DNA of 64,000 bases from an uncultured Desulfobacter sp. (GCF_963666145.1 NZ_OY762614.1:4206501-4270500); one strand, 5' to 3'. Numbered from the stretch's first letter, positions 41,663-51,509 are shown. A program made the numbers and translations. Notes: generated from the letters alone by a model not told the origin.

Positions 41663-43438
41663 ATGGCAACAAAGCTTGAAAAATTGATGTTTTCCATCTC
41701 GTTGCTGGACCGAGTTTCCGGTCCGGCCGGGAGAATCAAGAAAACACTTGGTGGGCTTACCAGTTCTGCCAGTGCCGGCTTTGCGAAAATTGCCGCCGGC
41801 GGCGCTGGTGTGGCGGCTGCCGGGTATACGCTGCATTCCATGGTTGCCCCTGCCAATGAATTTAATATGGCCATTGGTGAGGTGCGCAGCTTGGATGTGG
41901 CCCAGGGAAGCCTCAACGCATTATCTGATTCCGCGGTTGCCTTTTCTATTAAATACGGAGAATCCGCGACTGATTTCATCAGGTCGTCCTATGATATCCA
42001 GTCTGCTATCGCCGGGTTGGAGGGCGATGACCTGGCACGGTTCACGAATGCCTCAAACATCCTGGCAAAGGGCACAAAATCTGATGCCGCAACCATTACC
42101 GACTATATGGGCACGATGTATGGCATTTTTAAAGAGGGTGCCGACAGCATGGGAAAGGCCCAGTGGGTTGAGCAGCTTACAGGGCAGACGGCAACGGCGG
42201 TAAAGATGTTTAAAACGACCGGTTCAGAGATGGCCGGGGCGTTTACTTCCCTGGGCGCCGAGGCCAGGTCCGCAGGGATTTCCCAGGCAGAACAGATTGC
42301 CGTTCTCGGGCAACTGCAGGCGACGATGTCCGGCTCAGAGGCTGGTACAAAATATAAGGCATTCATTTCAGGCGTCGGCGGGGCCCAGGAGGAATTAGGC
42401 CTTAAGTTTACCGATTCAGCAGGTCGCATGCTTGGCGTCACAACGATTATGGACAAACTTAAGGGCAAATTCGGTGAGACCCTGGACGTGGCTGAATCCG
42501 ATGCATTGAAAAAAGCGTTCGGATCCGATGAAGCGGTAGGCATGATTAAGCTTTTGATGGCTGATACGGCAGGGCTGAAAAACAACATTCAGGCTATTGG
42601 CGAAGTCAAAGGCATGGAACAGGCCCAAAAAATGGCGTCTTCTATGGTGGATCCGTTCCAGCGATGGAGCCAGGGGGTAAATGCTGTGCGAATCGGCCTT
42701 GGCCAGGCGCTTTTACCTATAATCACACCTTTTGTTGAGAAAATGGCCGAAGGGGCTGGTGTCATTTACAATTGGACCAAGGAATTCCCGAACCTTACCC
42801 GGTGGATCGGATACGGTGTTGTGACGATAACCGGCATTACGGCTGCGGTTGCTACATTTGCAGCCATCGGCGGTGTCGCTGCCCTTGTTACTACGGGGTG
42901 GAGTTTTTCAGTCGGCATTGCATCAAAAGTAATCGCGGCTTTTAGATGGGTGTTAACAGCCGCCAGGACAAGTATGCTTTTTCTCAATACTGCCATGTGG
43001 GCAAATCCAGTCGGGTTGATTGTGCTTGGCATTGTGGCACTGACTGCTGCCGTTGCCGGTGTGATTTATTATTGGGACGACCTGAAGGCGACATTTCTGG
43101 ATTCAAAATGGGCCAAGGGCACTATCGAATGGGTGCATAAAATCATTGATAAAATAACCGACCTGGGCGGTGTGTGGGATGCTGTAAAGGGAAAGCTGTC
43201 GTGGCTGCCAGGCTTTGGAGATGACAGCAAAACGAACGATATTCCCAAAACATCACCGTCACTTGAGGCCCCGCGGACCGCTTCGATACCGCCAGGCGGG
43301 GCGAGCCGGTCCATTGCCAATGCCGTTACGGATAACAGCACACAGACTGAATCCAGGACTGTGAATGTCGGGCAGGTTGTTACCAGCAGGCCAATCAACT
43401 CCCAGGAAATCGGCAACCAATTGTGGATGGGGGCCTGA
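41663..43438 (+). CDS. T: Tail tape measure protein
   Basis: 591 residues, shorter than P2 gpT (815). The TP901-type core (SATDFIRSSYDIQSAIAGL, NASNILAKGTKSDAATIT, SQAEQIAVLGQLQATM) is followed by hydrophobic membrane-like stretches at about 385-470 and a proline/serine-rich C-terminus. It sets tail length. Stop overlaps the next start (TGATG). Confidence 0.92.
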   Translation: MATKLEKLMFSISLLDRVSGPAGRIKKTLGGLTSSASAGFAKIAAGGAGVAAAGYTLHSMVAPANEFNMAIGEVRSLDVAQGSLNALSDSAVAFSIKYGESATDFIRSSYDIQSAIAGLEGDDLARFTNASNILAKGTKSDAATITDYMGTMYGIFKEGADSMGKAQWVEQLTGQTATAVKMFKTTGSEMAGAFTSLGAEARSAGISQAEQIAVLGQLQATMSGSEAGTKYKAFISGVGGAQEELGLKFTDSAGRMLGVTTIMDKLKGKFGETLDVAESDALKKAFGSDEAVGMIKLLMADTAGLKNNIQAIGEVKGMEQAQKMASSMVDPFQRWSQGVNAVRIGLGQALLPIITPFVEKMAEGAGVIYNWTKEFPNLTRWIGYGVVTITGITAAVATFAAIGGVAALVTTGWSFSVGIASKVIAAFRWVLTAARTSMLFLNTAMWANPVGLIVLGIVALTAAVAGVIYYWDDLKATFLDSKWAKGTIEWVHKIIDKITDLGGVWDAVKGKLSWLPGFGDDSKTNDIPKTSPSLEAPRTASIPPGGASRSIANAVTDNSTQTESRTVNVGQVVTSRPINSQEIGNQLWMGA

Positions 43439-43767
43439 TGGCAGACGACAGCAAATATTTAGACCTTACCGTTACTGAGGATGATCTGACGCTTGATGTT
43501 GGTGGAAATGTAGAGGCATGCACGGATAGAGACGTCATCGCACAGGATTTGGTCCACATGATCCGTGAAAAAGGTTTTTTACCTCCACTTGTGGCAAACC
43601 GGAACCGGGATATCATTGACCAGGCAATTGTCAACATCACCCTCGCCGTTGACAATGACTACCGTATTGTCCCGGGATCGGCGAACATTGAAGAAGGTGA
43701 AGCAGGCACGTTTTACCTGATTGCGGATACCATTGATTTTGACTCTATTTACCTGGAATTAGGATAA
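43438..43767 (+). CDS. Baseplate protein, DUF2590 family
   Basis: 109 residues from the ATG overlapping the tape-measure stop. Matches DUF2590 (YLDLTVTEDDLTLDVGGN, IAQDLVHMIREKGFL), a gp25/W-like wedge component in this class of P2-like tails. Confidence 0.75.
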   Translation: MADDSKYLDLTVTEDDLTLDVGGNVEACTDRDVIAQDLVHMIREKGFLPPLVANRNRDIIDQAIVNITLAVDNDYRIVPGSANIEEGEAGTFYLIADTIDFDSIYLELG

Positions 43768-43773
43768 ACGGAC

Positions 43774-44967
43774 ATGGCGGAAAATAGTGATATTTTTGAG
43801 AATATGCTTTCAGATGCGAGCATACCAACCACCGAGGCGGGGCTCAAGGCGAAGTGGGACGAAATAGCGGCTGACGCTGACATCAAAATTTCAAATGATT
43901 CAGCTTACAGCCCGTTTTGGCGTTTGATTTCAGCCATCGTGACTGCGCCGGCCAAGTGGCTTGTCGACCTGCTGATTCAGTTTGTTTTGCCCAACGCGTT
44001 TTTAAAATATGCGACCGGAGCATGGCTTGACCTCTTTGCATGGGGGCGGGACCTGGAGCGCAAGGACGCAACTGCCGTTACCGGCGATATTCTTTTCACT
44101 CGGGATTCATCCGGTGGGAACTTGGTGATTGAAGCCGGCATCCTTATTGCCACACCGGCAATCAACGATACGGTATACCGGCTGGTGGTATCCGAGGACA
44201 CGATGATACCGGACGGGACACTTTCCGCTTATATACCTGTTGTGGGGGAGAATGCCGGGGCGGCTTACAATCTTGGTTCAGGGTATTATTCAGTGTTGCC
44301 TGAAGCAATATCCGGGATTGAGTCCGTCATCAATGAAAGCGATTGGATTAAAACAGAAGGGGCGGACGAAGAGAGCGATGAGGCGCTGCGTCTGAGGTGC
44401 CGGAATCAATTTTCCGCCGTTGGACAATACCACCATGACGCGGCCTACCGGGCAGACATTGCAACGTTTGCAGGTATCCGGACAGACTATATTAAATTTG
44501 AGCATGACGCCCCCAGGGGCCCGGGCTCGGCCAACGCATATATCATGATTGACTCCGGAGCACCTGCCCAGGCATTTATTGACGATATCAATGATTACAT
44601 CTCAACCCAGGGGCACCACGGCCATGGCGATGATATGCTGTGCATGGTAATGCCGACAACAGCCTATGCGCTTGAGGTTACCGTGTATTATGACACCAAC
44701 CTGGCAGATGAAGCTGTGACCGCATTGGAAACGCAAGTTGAAAATATTATCCGGTATGTGTTCCGGGAGAACCAGGCATATGCCGGCAAAAATATTACCC
44801 GGACGCTTTCCCTTGAGCGATTCAGTTTTTCAAAACTTGATCAGGAGCTTCACAACCTGCTTGATGATTTAATGAGTATCAAGTTTTCACTGTCAGACAT
44901 CGTTCCTACGGATATTGACTTGCCTGTGCTCTCATCCCTGACAATCACCATGGAGGCCGTATCATGA
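43774..44967 (+). CDS. J: Baseplate assembly protein J (gp47) family
   Basis: 397 residues. Baseplate-J signature regions: GAWLDLFAWGRDLERKDAT, then GDILFTRDSSGGNLVIEAGI, GAAYNLGSGYYSVLPEAISGIESVIN and the ESDEALRLRCRNQF turn. Forms the baseplate wedge. Overlaps the next gene by 4 bases. Confidence 0.9.
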   Translation: MAENSDIFENMLSDASIPTTEAGLKAKWDEIAADADIKISNDSAYSPFWRLISAIVTAPAKWLVDLLIQFVLPNAFLKYATGAWLDLFAWGRDLERKDATAVTGDILFTRDSSGGNLVIEAGILIATPAINDTVYRLVVSEDTMIPDGTLSAYIPVVGENAGAAYNLGSGYYSVLPEAISGIESVINESDWIKTEGADEESDEALRLRCRNQFSAVGQYHHDAAYRADIATFAGIRTDYIKFEHDAPRGPGSANAYIMIDSGAPAQAFIDDINDYISTQGHHGHGDDMLCMVMPTTAYALEVTVYYDTNLADEAVTALETQVENIIRYVFRENQAYAGKNITRTLSLERFSFSKLDQELHNLLDDLMSIKFSLSDIVPTDIDLPVLSSLTITMEAVS

Positions 44968-45512
44968 CCGTTTCAACCGATCCCCCTGAAATCACCATGC
45001 CGATATGGCTTAACAAAGGACAGGCTGAAAAACTGGCGCTTGTCTCTTATAGCTGGTTCTGCAAACTTCGGGATTGGGCCATGTGGCCTATACAGCAGCT
45101 GGACCCTGATATTTGCACGGAAAAGGTGCTCGATGTTATTGCCTGGGGCCGGGACATTGACAGGTTCGTGGGGGAACCGCTCTACCTATATCGTTTGCGT
45201 GTTAAATATGCCTATGTCAATGCAAAGGATGCAGGCAGCGTATATGGCTTCAAACGCATTTTCGAACGGCTTGGCATAGGGTATGTGGAAATCGAAGAAC
45301 GGATAGACGGCCAGGACTGGGATGTCGTTGCCATCCGTATGTCAGACAACCAGCTATCAGAAAATCAATCCCTGCTGGAACAATTGATCCGACATTACGG
45401 CCGTACATGCCGGCGTTACGGCTGGAAAATAATCGATTCGCTTCCGGTTGAAGTGCAGGTCGCGGACGTTTCAAACGAATCTATAACGGAAGTGGCTCAG
45501 GTCGCGCAATAG
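44964..45512 (+). CDS. I: Tail protein I-like baseplate protein
   Basis: 182 residues. Position after J and the segments PIQQLDPDICTEKVLDVIAWGRDIDRF and YAYVNAKDAGSVYGFKRIFERLG fit gpI. Connects baseplate wedge and fibre. Confidence 0.78.
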   Translation: MTVSTDPPEITMPIWLNKGQAEKLALVSYSWFCKLRDWAMWPIQQLDPDICTEKVLDVIAWGRDIDRFVGEPLYLYRLRVKYAYVNAKDAGSVYGFKRIFERLGIGYVEIEERIDGQDWDVVAIRMSDNQLSENQSLLEQLIRHYGRTCRRYGWKIIDSLPVEVQVADVSNESITEVAQVAQ

Positions 45513-45521
45513 GAGTTTAAT

Positions 45522-47018
45522 ATGGCAAGTGTGATTACAACAGCGGGTGCAACGCGGATGAACGAACTGGCCGGTAATGAATCTGCCCTGGTCATTGACA
45601 GGATGGTCCTTGCGCTGATCCCTGACTTGGATACGTCTGTTGCTGACCCGGACCAACAGCTCCCGGATGCCGGCTATATTGTTCATACCTATGATATCCC
45701 GGCTGATTATAAAGGATATGTAGCTCCGGATCAGGTGGTTTATTCAATGATCCTTGGAACGGATGTGGGGGATTTTTCTTTCAACTGGATCGGGATGCTT
45801 GAGGCGGTGACAGATACGGTGATCTCTGTGACGGTTACGCCTGAGTCGTCCAAATGGGCAACGGACCTTGCCACAAATACAACCGGGAACAACATCACAA
45901 GGAATGTCATCCTGTCTTATCAGGATGCCAAAAATCTGACCGGTATAACCGTTGCAGCTGAGACATGGCAGTTTGATTATCAGGCTGAACTAAACAATCA
46001 TATCACTGGTATAATTGACCCGACACAGGAAGGGGTTGACCCGCTGCATGTAACGAATTCCCAGGCTAAGGTTTGGCAGGACCATGCTGCCGACAGCGTT
46101 CTGCATGGAAGAAAAAATTTGTTGATTAACGGTAATTTTTTACTATGGCAGCGCGGCAAGTCTTTTACACCAACAACCAGGGCATACGCTGCCGACAGGT
46201 GGATGAATTCGGTTTCCACGACAATGTCAAGAAGTACTGATATACCTGACGGTTGCTCAGGATACAGCGCCTGCTTAAACTCAAACGGAAACGATGATGT
46301 GACCTTGGCACAGGGCATTGAGTTACCTATATCCGGCCAAGGAGGAATTTTTTCAACTGCCGTGAAAATGTCGGTGCAATTCTGGTGTAAAGCCGACACA
46401 GCCGGAGCGGACATAGACTTTGCACTGAGTTTCAAGGATTTAGTAGGCGTTGAGGCAAACGCAGTTGCGTTAATAAATGATGTAATCGGCACAACACCCA
46501 CCGAGTGGACACTGATATCCAAGACATACACACTGCCGGGCCTTTCTCCGGAAACAAGCAACCTTAGCATGGAAGCAAGGATTGTATTCAATGGTCCTGG
46601 CACTGGTGATGTATATGTCGCAGAGGTACAGCTTGAGGTCGCAGATTTCCCAACAAAATTTGAATATAGGCATTTCCAGGAGGAATTAGCGTTATGTCAA
46701 AGATATTTTGAAAAAAGTTATAATATTGATGTAAACCCAGGTGAAATTACCATATCAGGTGAAATCCATTGCCACTCAGCCTCAACAACTGAGGTCGCGT
46801 TTAATTTTAGATTCGAAAATAGAAAACGGACAGTACCAACAATTACCGTATATTCACCAAACTCTGGTAATCCAGGTTTCTTATATAGCGAGTTTAATGG
46901 TGATCTGGCTTGCAGTTTAGCGTGTATAGGTGAGAGCGGAGCGCATACAGGCGCCGTCACATCAGCCGGAGGCTCTTTGAATAATTACATCCACTTCACG
47001 GCAGAAGCTGAATTATAA
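45522..47018 (+). CDS. Tail fibre protein
   Basis: 498 residues. The conserved DUF3751-like N-terminus attaches to the baseplate (ITTAGATRMNELAGNESALVIDRMVLALIPDLD). The middle has GRKNLLINGNFLLWQRG, a jelly-roll-like domain often found in fibres. The C-terminal receptor-binding part from about 390 is more AT-rich, suggesting exchange. Confidence 0.85.
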   Translation: MASVITTAGATRMNELAGNESALVIDRMVLALIPDLDTSVADPDQQLPDAGYIVHTYDIPADYKGYVAPDQVVYSMILGTDVGDFSFNWIGMLEAVTDTVISVTVTPESSKWATDLATNTTGNNITRNVILSYQDAKNLTGITVAAETWQFDYQAELNNHITGIIDPTQEGVDPLHVTNSQAKVWQDHAADSVLHGRKNLLINGNFLLWQRGKSFTPTTRAYAADRWMNSVSTTMSRSTDIPDGCSGYSACLNSNGNDDVTLAQGIELPISGQGGIFSTAVKMSVQFWCKADTAGADIDFALSFKDLVGVEANAVALINDVIGTTPTEWTLISKTYTLPGLSPETSNLSMEARIVFNGPGTGDVYVAEVQLEVADFPTKFEYRHFQEELALCQRYFEKSYNIDVNPGEITISGEIHCHSASTTEVAFNFRFENRKRTVPTITVYSPNSGNPGFLYSEFNGDLACSLACIGESGAHTGAVTSAGGSLNNYIHFTAEAEL

Positions 47019-47026
47019 GGGAAATT

Positions 47027-47518
47027 ATGATTATAAGTGCGAAATATTTTAATTCTGAGAAATCTGTTGTCATCATTACTTATGATACAGGACTAATAAT
47101 TAATGTGCCTGTTGATATGAATAATTTCCACTACCAAGAATTAAACAGATGGGTGAAGAATGGGGGCGAAATTGAGGATTTTGAGTCTTACCTGATACAT
47201 AGGCAAAAATATGCTAAATTTACTCGTGATGAAGCAGAAGACTCTAACATTGTTGTTCTTGGTGTTGAATGGCAGGTAGACGAAAAATCCAGAGACCGCA
47301 TGAACCGGGTTATAGCAACATCTGCCAGAGACAACGCACCAAACACTGAAACAGTGACCTGGATACTCGCGGACGATTCAGAGCGAGAGACAACAGTCGG
47401 AGATCTTTGTCAGGTTTTGGATGCACATGCTTACCGGACACAGGCTATATTTAGTCAGTATCGAGCATGGCTTGCCGGCGATATGTCTTCATATTTTGAG
47501 TACGTCGAACCGGAGTAA
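47027..47518 (+). CDS. Tail fibre accessory protein, DUF4376-like
   Basis: 163 residues. The C-terminal half matches the DUF4376 pattern (KSRDRMNRVIATSARDNA, ETVGDLCQVLDAHAYRTQ-like text). Located after the fibre gene, so probably a fibre chaperone or tip protein. AT-rich like the fibre end. Confidence 0.72.
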   Translation: MIISAKYFNSEKSVVIITYDTGLIINVPVDMNNFHYQELNRWVKNGGEIEDFESYLIHRQKYAKFTRDEAEDSNIVVLGVEWQVDEKSRDRMNRVIATSARDNAPNTETVTWILADDSERETTVGDLCQVLDAHAYRTQAIFSQYRAWLAGDMSSYFEYVEPE

Positions 47519-47524
47519 TTAACC

Positions 47525-47983
47525 ATGATTTTAGATGATTACAAAATACCGGGCAAAAATTTGAGTGTATCCGGAGGCCTTGAGTTACGTACAGAGGATA
47601 TCGCCGGTGAATCATGTGCCACAGACTCTGTTGACAAAGGGATAAAACCTAAAACGCTCAGGGTTTCTTGTGATATTCCGTTTAAGGATTCCGGGAAGCT
47701 AAAAGAACTTATCAAGATAGCTGAGGCAAAAGACAGCTCCGGAGAACGGAAAATTTACACGGTCACTCATCGCACCGCAAATGCCGCCGGCGTCCGGCAG
47801 GTCCGTTTTTTTGAGCATTTCAACTGGCGGGAGGACAGGCGTTTATTGATGTGGCAGGTATCGTTTACCCTGCAGGAATATCTCAGTAATCCGGAGCGGA
47901 CCGAAAACAGGGAAACAGCCGACATGACCACTGATGTCACTCAATACCAAACCATTTTAGATCAGACCGAAAGCATCGCATGA
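47525..47983 (+). CDS. Baseplate/tail completion protein
   Basis: 152 residues. Contains MILDDYKIPGKNLSVSGGLE, DIPFKDSGKLKELIKIAEAK and VRQVRFFEHFNWREDRR. Found with D-like hub proteins in P2-like tails; the exact role is not settled. Overlaps the hub gene by 4 bases. Confidence 0.65.
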   Translation: MILDDYKIPGKNLSVSGGLELRTEDIAGESCATDSVDKGIKPKTLRVSCDIPFKDSGKLKELIKIAEAKDSSGERKIYTVTHRTANAAGVRQVRFFEHFNWREDRRLLMWQVSFTLQEYLSNPERTENRETADMTTDVTQYQTILDQTESIA

Positions 47984-48675
47984 AGCTCATAAAACGGATA
48001 ACGGTTGCAGGTGTGGAAGTCGGCCTTGTCAGAGAGCATGTGTGGCTGGATGTATCCACCCCGGGGCGGGCCGATTTCACTGTTCGCAGTTCAACGCCAC
48101 TGTCAGGCGTGGTCCAAATGTGGCTGGGTGTTGCCGGGCGGTCAATGATGGAATATTTTACCGGTATCATTTTACGCAGCACAACCGTGGACGGATCACA
48201 GCAACGAATTTTTTGCCGGGAATTAACCGGTGTCCTACTACAAATTATCCCTGTTTCTATTCGGAAGGCATCCATGCGGGATATTCTCAGCGTGTATAGC
48301 CGGAAAACCGGATTAACATTTTTAGTGCCGGATCAGAGCTATGCGGATACGCCATGCCCTGCTTTCCAAACACATGGAAGCGGCCTTCACGGGTTGGATG
48401 CACTTGGCAGTATTTTCGGGATAAAGGATTATATCTGGCAGCAGCAGGGGGACGGGAATGTGTTTGCAGGATCATGGGCAGACAGCAAATGGGCGGATAA
48501 ATCCGTTACCGTCCCGGAAAAATTCTTCCAGGACATCCAGCTCAACGGAACAAAAACCATGCAGGCGGCACCAGGCCTGCGCCCGGGCGTAAAGCTGAAC
48601 GGCGAATATATAACCAGCCTGCAATTGCAGGAACACTATATGGTGGTATCATGCGCGACGCAATTAAACGCATAG
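47980..48675 (+). CDS. Baseplate hub protein, gpD-like
   Basis: 231 residues, shorter than P2 gpD (387). Hub-type segments include GVVQMWLGVAGRSMMEYFTGIILRS and GIKDYIWQQQGDGNVFAGSWAD. Precedes the spike gene and overlaps it by 25 bases. Confidence 0.7.
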   Translation: MKLIKRITVAGVEVGLVREHVWLDVSTPGRADFTVRSSTPLSGVVQMWLGVAGRSMMEYFTGIILRSTTVDGSQQRIFCRELTGVLLQIIPVSIRKASMRDILSVYSRKTGLTFLVPDQSYADTPCPAFQTHGSGLHGLDALGSIFGIKDYIWQQQGDGNVFAGSWADSKWADKSVTVPEKFFQDIQLNGTKTMQAAPGLRPGVKLNGEYITSLQLQEHYMVVSCATQLNA

Positions 48676-49466
48676 TGCTCAGGATGTTCCCGGAGCTGGC
48701 CGGCGGGTACCACCTGGACCGGTACGCCAGGATCCTGAAAATATCAGACCCGCCAACCGAAGGCGTGAAGTGTGACCGATTCAGACCATACTGGGCGGCG
48801 GACATCGAAATCCTGACCCCGGATGGAGAAAAGGCCGAAGGATTTCCAAAATATGAAGACGTTCCCCTGCCGGTACCCATGGCCGGGAACAATGAAGGCG
48901 TATTCTTCTGGCCCCGGCCCGGGACAATTGTCACGGTCAGATGGATAGAAGGCAGACCGGACCACCCGGTAATCCAGCACGTCTACCCCATGGGGCTGAC
49001 GCTGCCGGCAGTCCCGGACAATATGGCCCGGTGGCAGCAGCGTGATGGTGTCCATCAATATGTGGATGCCCCCGGGAATTGGGAACGGAAAACAGACCAG
49101 GAGATCCGGGACACAGCCAAAACCATCACCGAAACCACCACAGGCACCAGAACAGAAACCGTGGGAGGGATATCGTCAGAAAACGTCACCGGATCGAAAA
49201 GTGAGACCATCGGGGAAACAAAAACGGTAACCGCCGGGGCCGCATATATTGTCACGGCACCGGTGATAGAAATGAAATCCCAAACCGGGATCAGTCTGCT
49301 GCCCACCTTGTTAGATGCCTATGACGCAATTCAAACGGCCCTTGAGATCCTTGCAACACATACCCACCCAAGTGTTGGGAGTGTGCCGTCTGAACAGACA
49401 GAAATCCAGGCGGAAGCGAATTCTCTTGATGAAAGCATATCTGCGCTAAGCAGCCTGAAAGGCTAA
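48651..49466 (+). CDS. Baseplate spike protein, gpV/gp45-like
   Basis: 271 residues. The N-terminal OB-fold part (about 45-115: GVFFWPRPGTIVTVRWIEGRPDHPVIQHVYPMG) is followed by a Thr-rich beta-prism (ITETTTGTRTETVGGIS, SKSETIGETKTVTAGA) that forms the trimeric needle. A C-terminal THTHPSVGSVPS segment may bind metal at the tip. Confidence 0.85.
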   Translation: MRDAIKRIVLRMFPELAGGYHLDRYARILKISDPPTEGVKCDRFRPYWAADIEILTPDGEKAEGFPKYEDVPLPVPMAGNNEGVFFWPRPGTIVTVRWIEGRPDHPVIQHVYPMGLTLPAVPDNMARWQQRDGVHQYVDAPGNWERKTDQEIRDTAKTITETTTGTRTETVGGISSENVTGSKSETIGETKTVTAGAAYIVTAPVIEMKSQTGISLLPTLLDAYDAIQTALEILATHTHPSVGSVPSEQTEIQAEANSLDESISALSSLKG

Positions 49467-49483
49467 AAAAAGAAATAAGGATA

Positions 49484-49593
49484 GAGAAGCTGCCCCGGTC
49501 AGTGCGGTAACACTGCCGGAGCGAATGGACTCCGATCAGCCCAGACATCACAAAGTGACAACTTCCCTGCTCGGACCGAGCAAGGGGGGATAT
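49484..49593 (+). ncRNA. Structured RNA leader upstream of D12 DNA methylase
   Basis: Four stems in order: CAGTG-CGGTAA-CACTG, GGAG-(8)-CTCC, CAC-AAA-GTG and CCCTGCTCG-GAC-CGAGCAAGGG (one bulged A). A Shine-Dalgarno follows after a short linker. Position just before a D12-class adenine methylase brings to mind the published D12-methyl RNA motif; I recall that class but cannot align to it here. Confidence 0.55.
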
Positions 49594-49616
49594 ATCAAGC
49601 TGAAAGGAGTTTGTCC

Positions 49617-50414
49617 ATGAAAAGTCCCCTTGCCTACATCGGAGGCAAATCAAAACTATCGAAACAAATCATTTCATACATGCCCGATCACAAAGCTTAT
49701 TGCGAAGTCTTTGCCGGCGGCGCATGGGTGTTTTTTAGAAAAACACCGTCCAAAGTTGAAATCATCAACGACCTGGACGGGGACCTGGTCTCTTTTTACA
49801 GGGTGGTGCAAAATCACCTTGAAGAATTTTTAAAACAATTCAAGTGGCTGCTTGCGTCCCGGGAGTGGTTTGAAGACTGGAAATCCCAACTTGATGGCCG
49901 GGGTTTGACCGACATCCAAAAAGCGGCCAGGTATTATTACCTCCAGCGCCTGGCATTTGGCGGCAGAGTTCGGAACCGTTCGTATGGCGTCCAAACAGAT
50001 GGACCACCAAGAATAAATCTCCTGCGCCTTGAAGAAGAGATGTCCGAGGTTTACCTTCGCCTGTCCGGCGTCCAGATTGAAAACATGTCCTGGAAAGATC
50101 TCATTACCAGGTACGACAAGCCGGATATTTTGTTTTACTGTGACCCGCCATATTATCAATGCCCGGATTACAAGCACAACTTTGACCTGGACGACTTTCA
50201 AGACCTGGCCGAAGCGCTGTCAGGGATCCAGGGCAAATTCATGTTAAGCATCAATGACCATCCAACTATTCGCGAAGTATTCAGTGCGTTCAACGCCAAA
50301 GAGGTAACCTTGCAATACACAGTCTCCCAGACAGGCCCGACCGATGCTAAAGAATTGATCTTCTCAAACTTCGATCTGAAAGAGTACAAAGAGCTCGACC
50401 TGTTCACTGTTTAA
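49617..50414 (+). CDS. dam: D12-class N6-adenine DNA methyltransferase
   Basis: 265 residues. Motif I region YIGGKSKLSKQI with FAGGAW, and catalytic motif IV DPPYYQC (in ILFYCDPPYY). A Dam-like enzyme that methylates adenine, often GATC. Phage copies protect DNA from host restriction. ATG 49617 with AAAGGAG upstream. Preceded by a structured leader and followed by a strong terminator. Confidence 0.9.
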   Translation: MKSPLAYIGGKSKLSKQIISYMPDHKAYCEVFAGGAWVFFRKTPSKVEIINDLDGDLVSFYRVVQNHLEEFLKQFKWLLASREWFEDWKSQLDGRGLTDIQKAARYYYLQRLAFGGRVRNRSYGVQTDGPPRINLLRLEEEMSEVYLRLSGVQIENMSWKDLITRYDKPDILFYCDPPYYQCPDYKHNFDLDDFQDLAEALSGIQGKFMLSINDHPTIREVFSAFNAKEVTLQYTVSQTGPTDAKELIFSNFDLKEYKELDLFTV

Positions 50415-50438
50415 TCCCCCACCACTTACTTAAAAGCC

Positions 50439-50477
50439 AGGGCCCAACGTCAAACTGACGCTGGGCTCTATATTTTT
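50439..50477 (+). terminator. Terminator of the phage late operon
   Basis: 14-bp stem AGGGCCCAACGTCA / TGACGCTGGGCTCT (two G.T pairs), 3-base loop, followed by ATATTTTT. Bases 50478-50770 hold no supported gene. Confidence 0.85.
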
Positions 50478-50770
50478 GGGCGATCCACCAACCCACCAGC
50501 CAACCACCAGCCAAGCTGACAAAAAAAATCCAAAGCCCCAAAAAAAATCACTCCTCCGCACCTCACCTGCCGCGTTTCGGGGCGTTTTTTTGGCAATTAC
50601 GGGGTCCTGGCAAAGGTGGTTGTGTGCCTTGTGGCTGTAGGCGGTTGAGGCAATACTCGGCATTGCAAAGATTGCGGAGTATCGCTGAAAATGGAAATTT
50701 CGGCGTTTTAAGAAAATATGAATTGAATTAAATGAAAGCTTTTATAGGCGGGGCTTTGGCGTGTTTTTTT

Positions 50771-50819
50771 CTGGCGAACCTTCACCATTGAAGAGGTGTT
50801 TGTGGTGAGGATTCGCCAG
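50771..50819. repeat. 17-bp hairpin downstream of a small regulator
   Basis: Arms 50771-50787 and 50803-50819 (CTGGCGAA...TTCGCCAG outer part) match at 15 of 17 positions with a 15-base loop. No T-tract follows in either direction, so its role is unclear. Confidence 0.5.
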
Positions 50820-50843
50820 GGCGGGATTAGTCTATGCAAACGT

Positions 50844-51116
50844 TTAACATGCGCATAGGCTGTGTTCTTCAAAGGTTTCTTGTTTGTAACAGAGATCACA
50901 GAGGAACCGATTGCCGCTTGCAATTTTCCGCGCACCGCAGCAGGAGCACATCCGTTCTGTTGATCCACTGGTGCGTGGCATCTGTTCCGGCATCCTGGCA
51001 ATGCGTGAAATTGTGCTTTGGGGAACATTGTAGATCATGGCAACATCAATCTGGCGGAGTCCTTCGTCAAGCATGTGTTTGATTTCTTGAACAGGTAGGC
51101 TTTGTTTTGTGTGCAT
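50844..51116 (-). CDS. Small helix-turn-helix plus zinc-ribbon protein
   Basis: 90 residues. The N-terminal resolvase-like HTH (IKHMLDEGLRQIDVAMIYNVPQSTISRIA) is followed by a CSCCGARK / CDLCYK four-cysteine cluster. Good Shine-Dalgarno (AAAGGAGGAAAT). Probably a phage regulator; the family is not named. Confidence 0.7.
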   Translation of the reverse strand: MHTKQSLPVQEIKHMLDEGLRQIDVAMIYNVPQSTISRIARMPEQMPRTSGSTERMCSCCGARKIASGNRFLCDLCYKQETFEEHSLCAC

Positions 51117-51152
51117 GAATTTCCTCCTTTTTGCCCCGGGAGGAATATAAAA

Positions 51153-51180
51153 GGCCCATCCCGGGAACGGGTATGGGCCG
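51153..51180 (-). terminator. Leftward terminator between two small genes
   Basis: GGCCCAT...ATGGGCC stem with inner CCG/CGG pairs; read leftward it is followed by TTTTAT. Separates the 51246 gene from the 50844 gene. Confidence 0.65.
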
Positions 51181-51245
51181 ATGATTTGCGAGGTGAGATA
51201 ATTATTTTTAGCTTATTGACTTTATGCTGTCAATCATAGTTGTGT

Positions 51246-51509
51246 TTAAGCGGCACCTATCTTTGGGAATGGGATTATGTCGTATTTGACGTTGCAACCG
51301 CCTATTAGGTAATGGATGCCTGTTCGGTATAGGAGGCAGTTGAAATGTCTGATCTGGTCAATGAATTTGAATGATAAGGGTATTGTTTCGGCTATGGCCT
51401 CTTCGGCCATCATCATTGCGTCCTTTAATACGCCTTCGTCCCAGGATGTTGCCATGTAGTCAAAAATGTTCGGTGCCCTGGCGTTTGGGCGAGTCGGGCC
51501 GCTGCACAT
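51246..51509 (-). CDS. Hypothetical protein overlapping repressor frame
   Basis: 87 residues from ATG 51509. The same frame is open for another 63 codons upstream to 51699. That part reads protein-like (WEVICHSCTKAWPDDFLIFD, with a C-x-x-C pair) but offers no standard start and overlaps the repressor 3' end. Either the true start is unusual, or the region is joined to the repressor by frameshift or has decayed. Function unknown. Confidence 0.45.
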   Translation of the reverse strand: MCSGPTRPNARAPNIFDYMATSWDEGVLKDAMMMAEEAIAETIPLSFKFIDQIRHFNCLLYRTGIHYLIGGCNVKYDIIPFPKIGAA

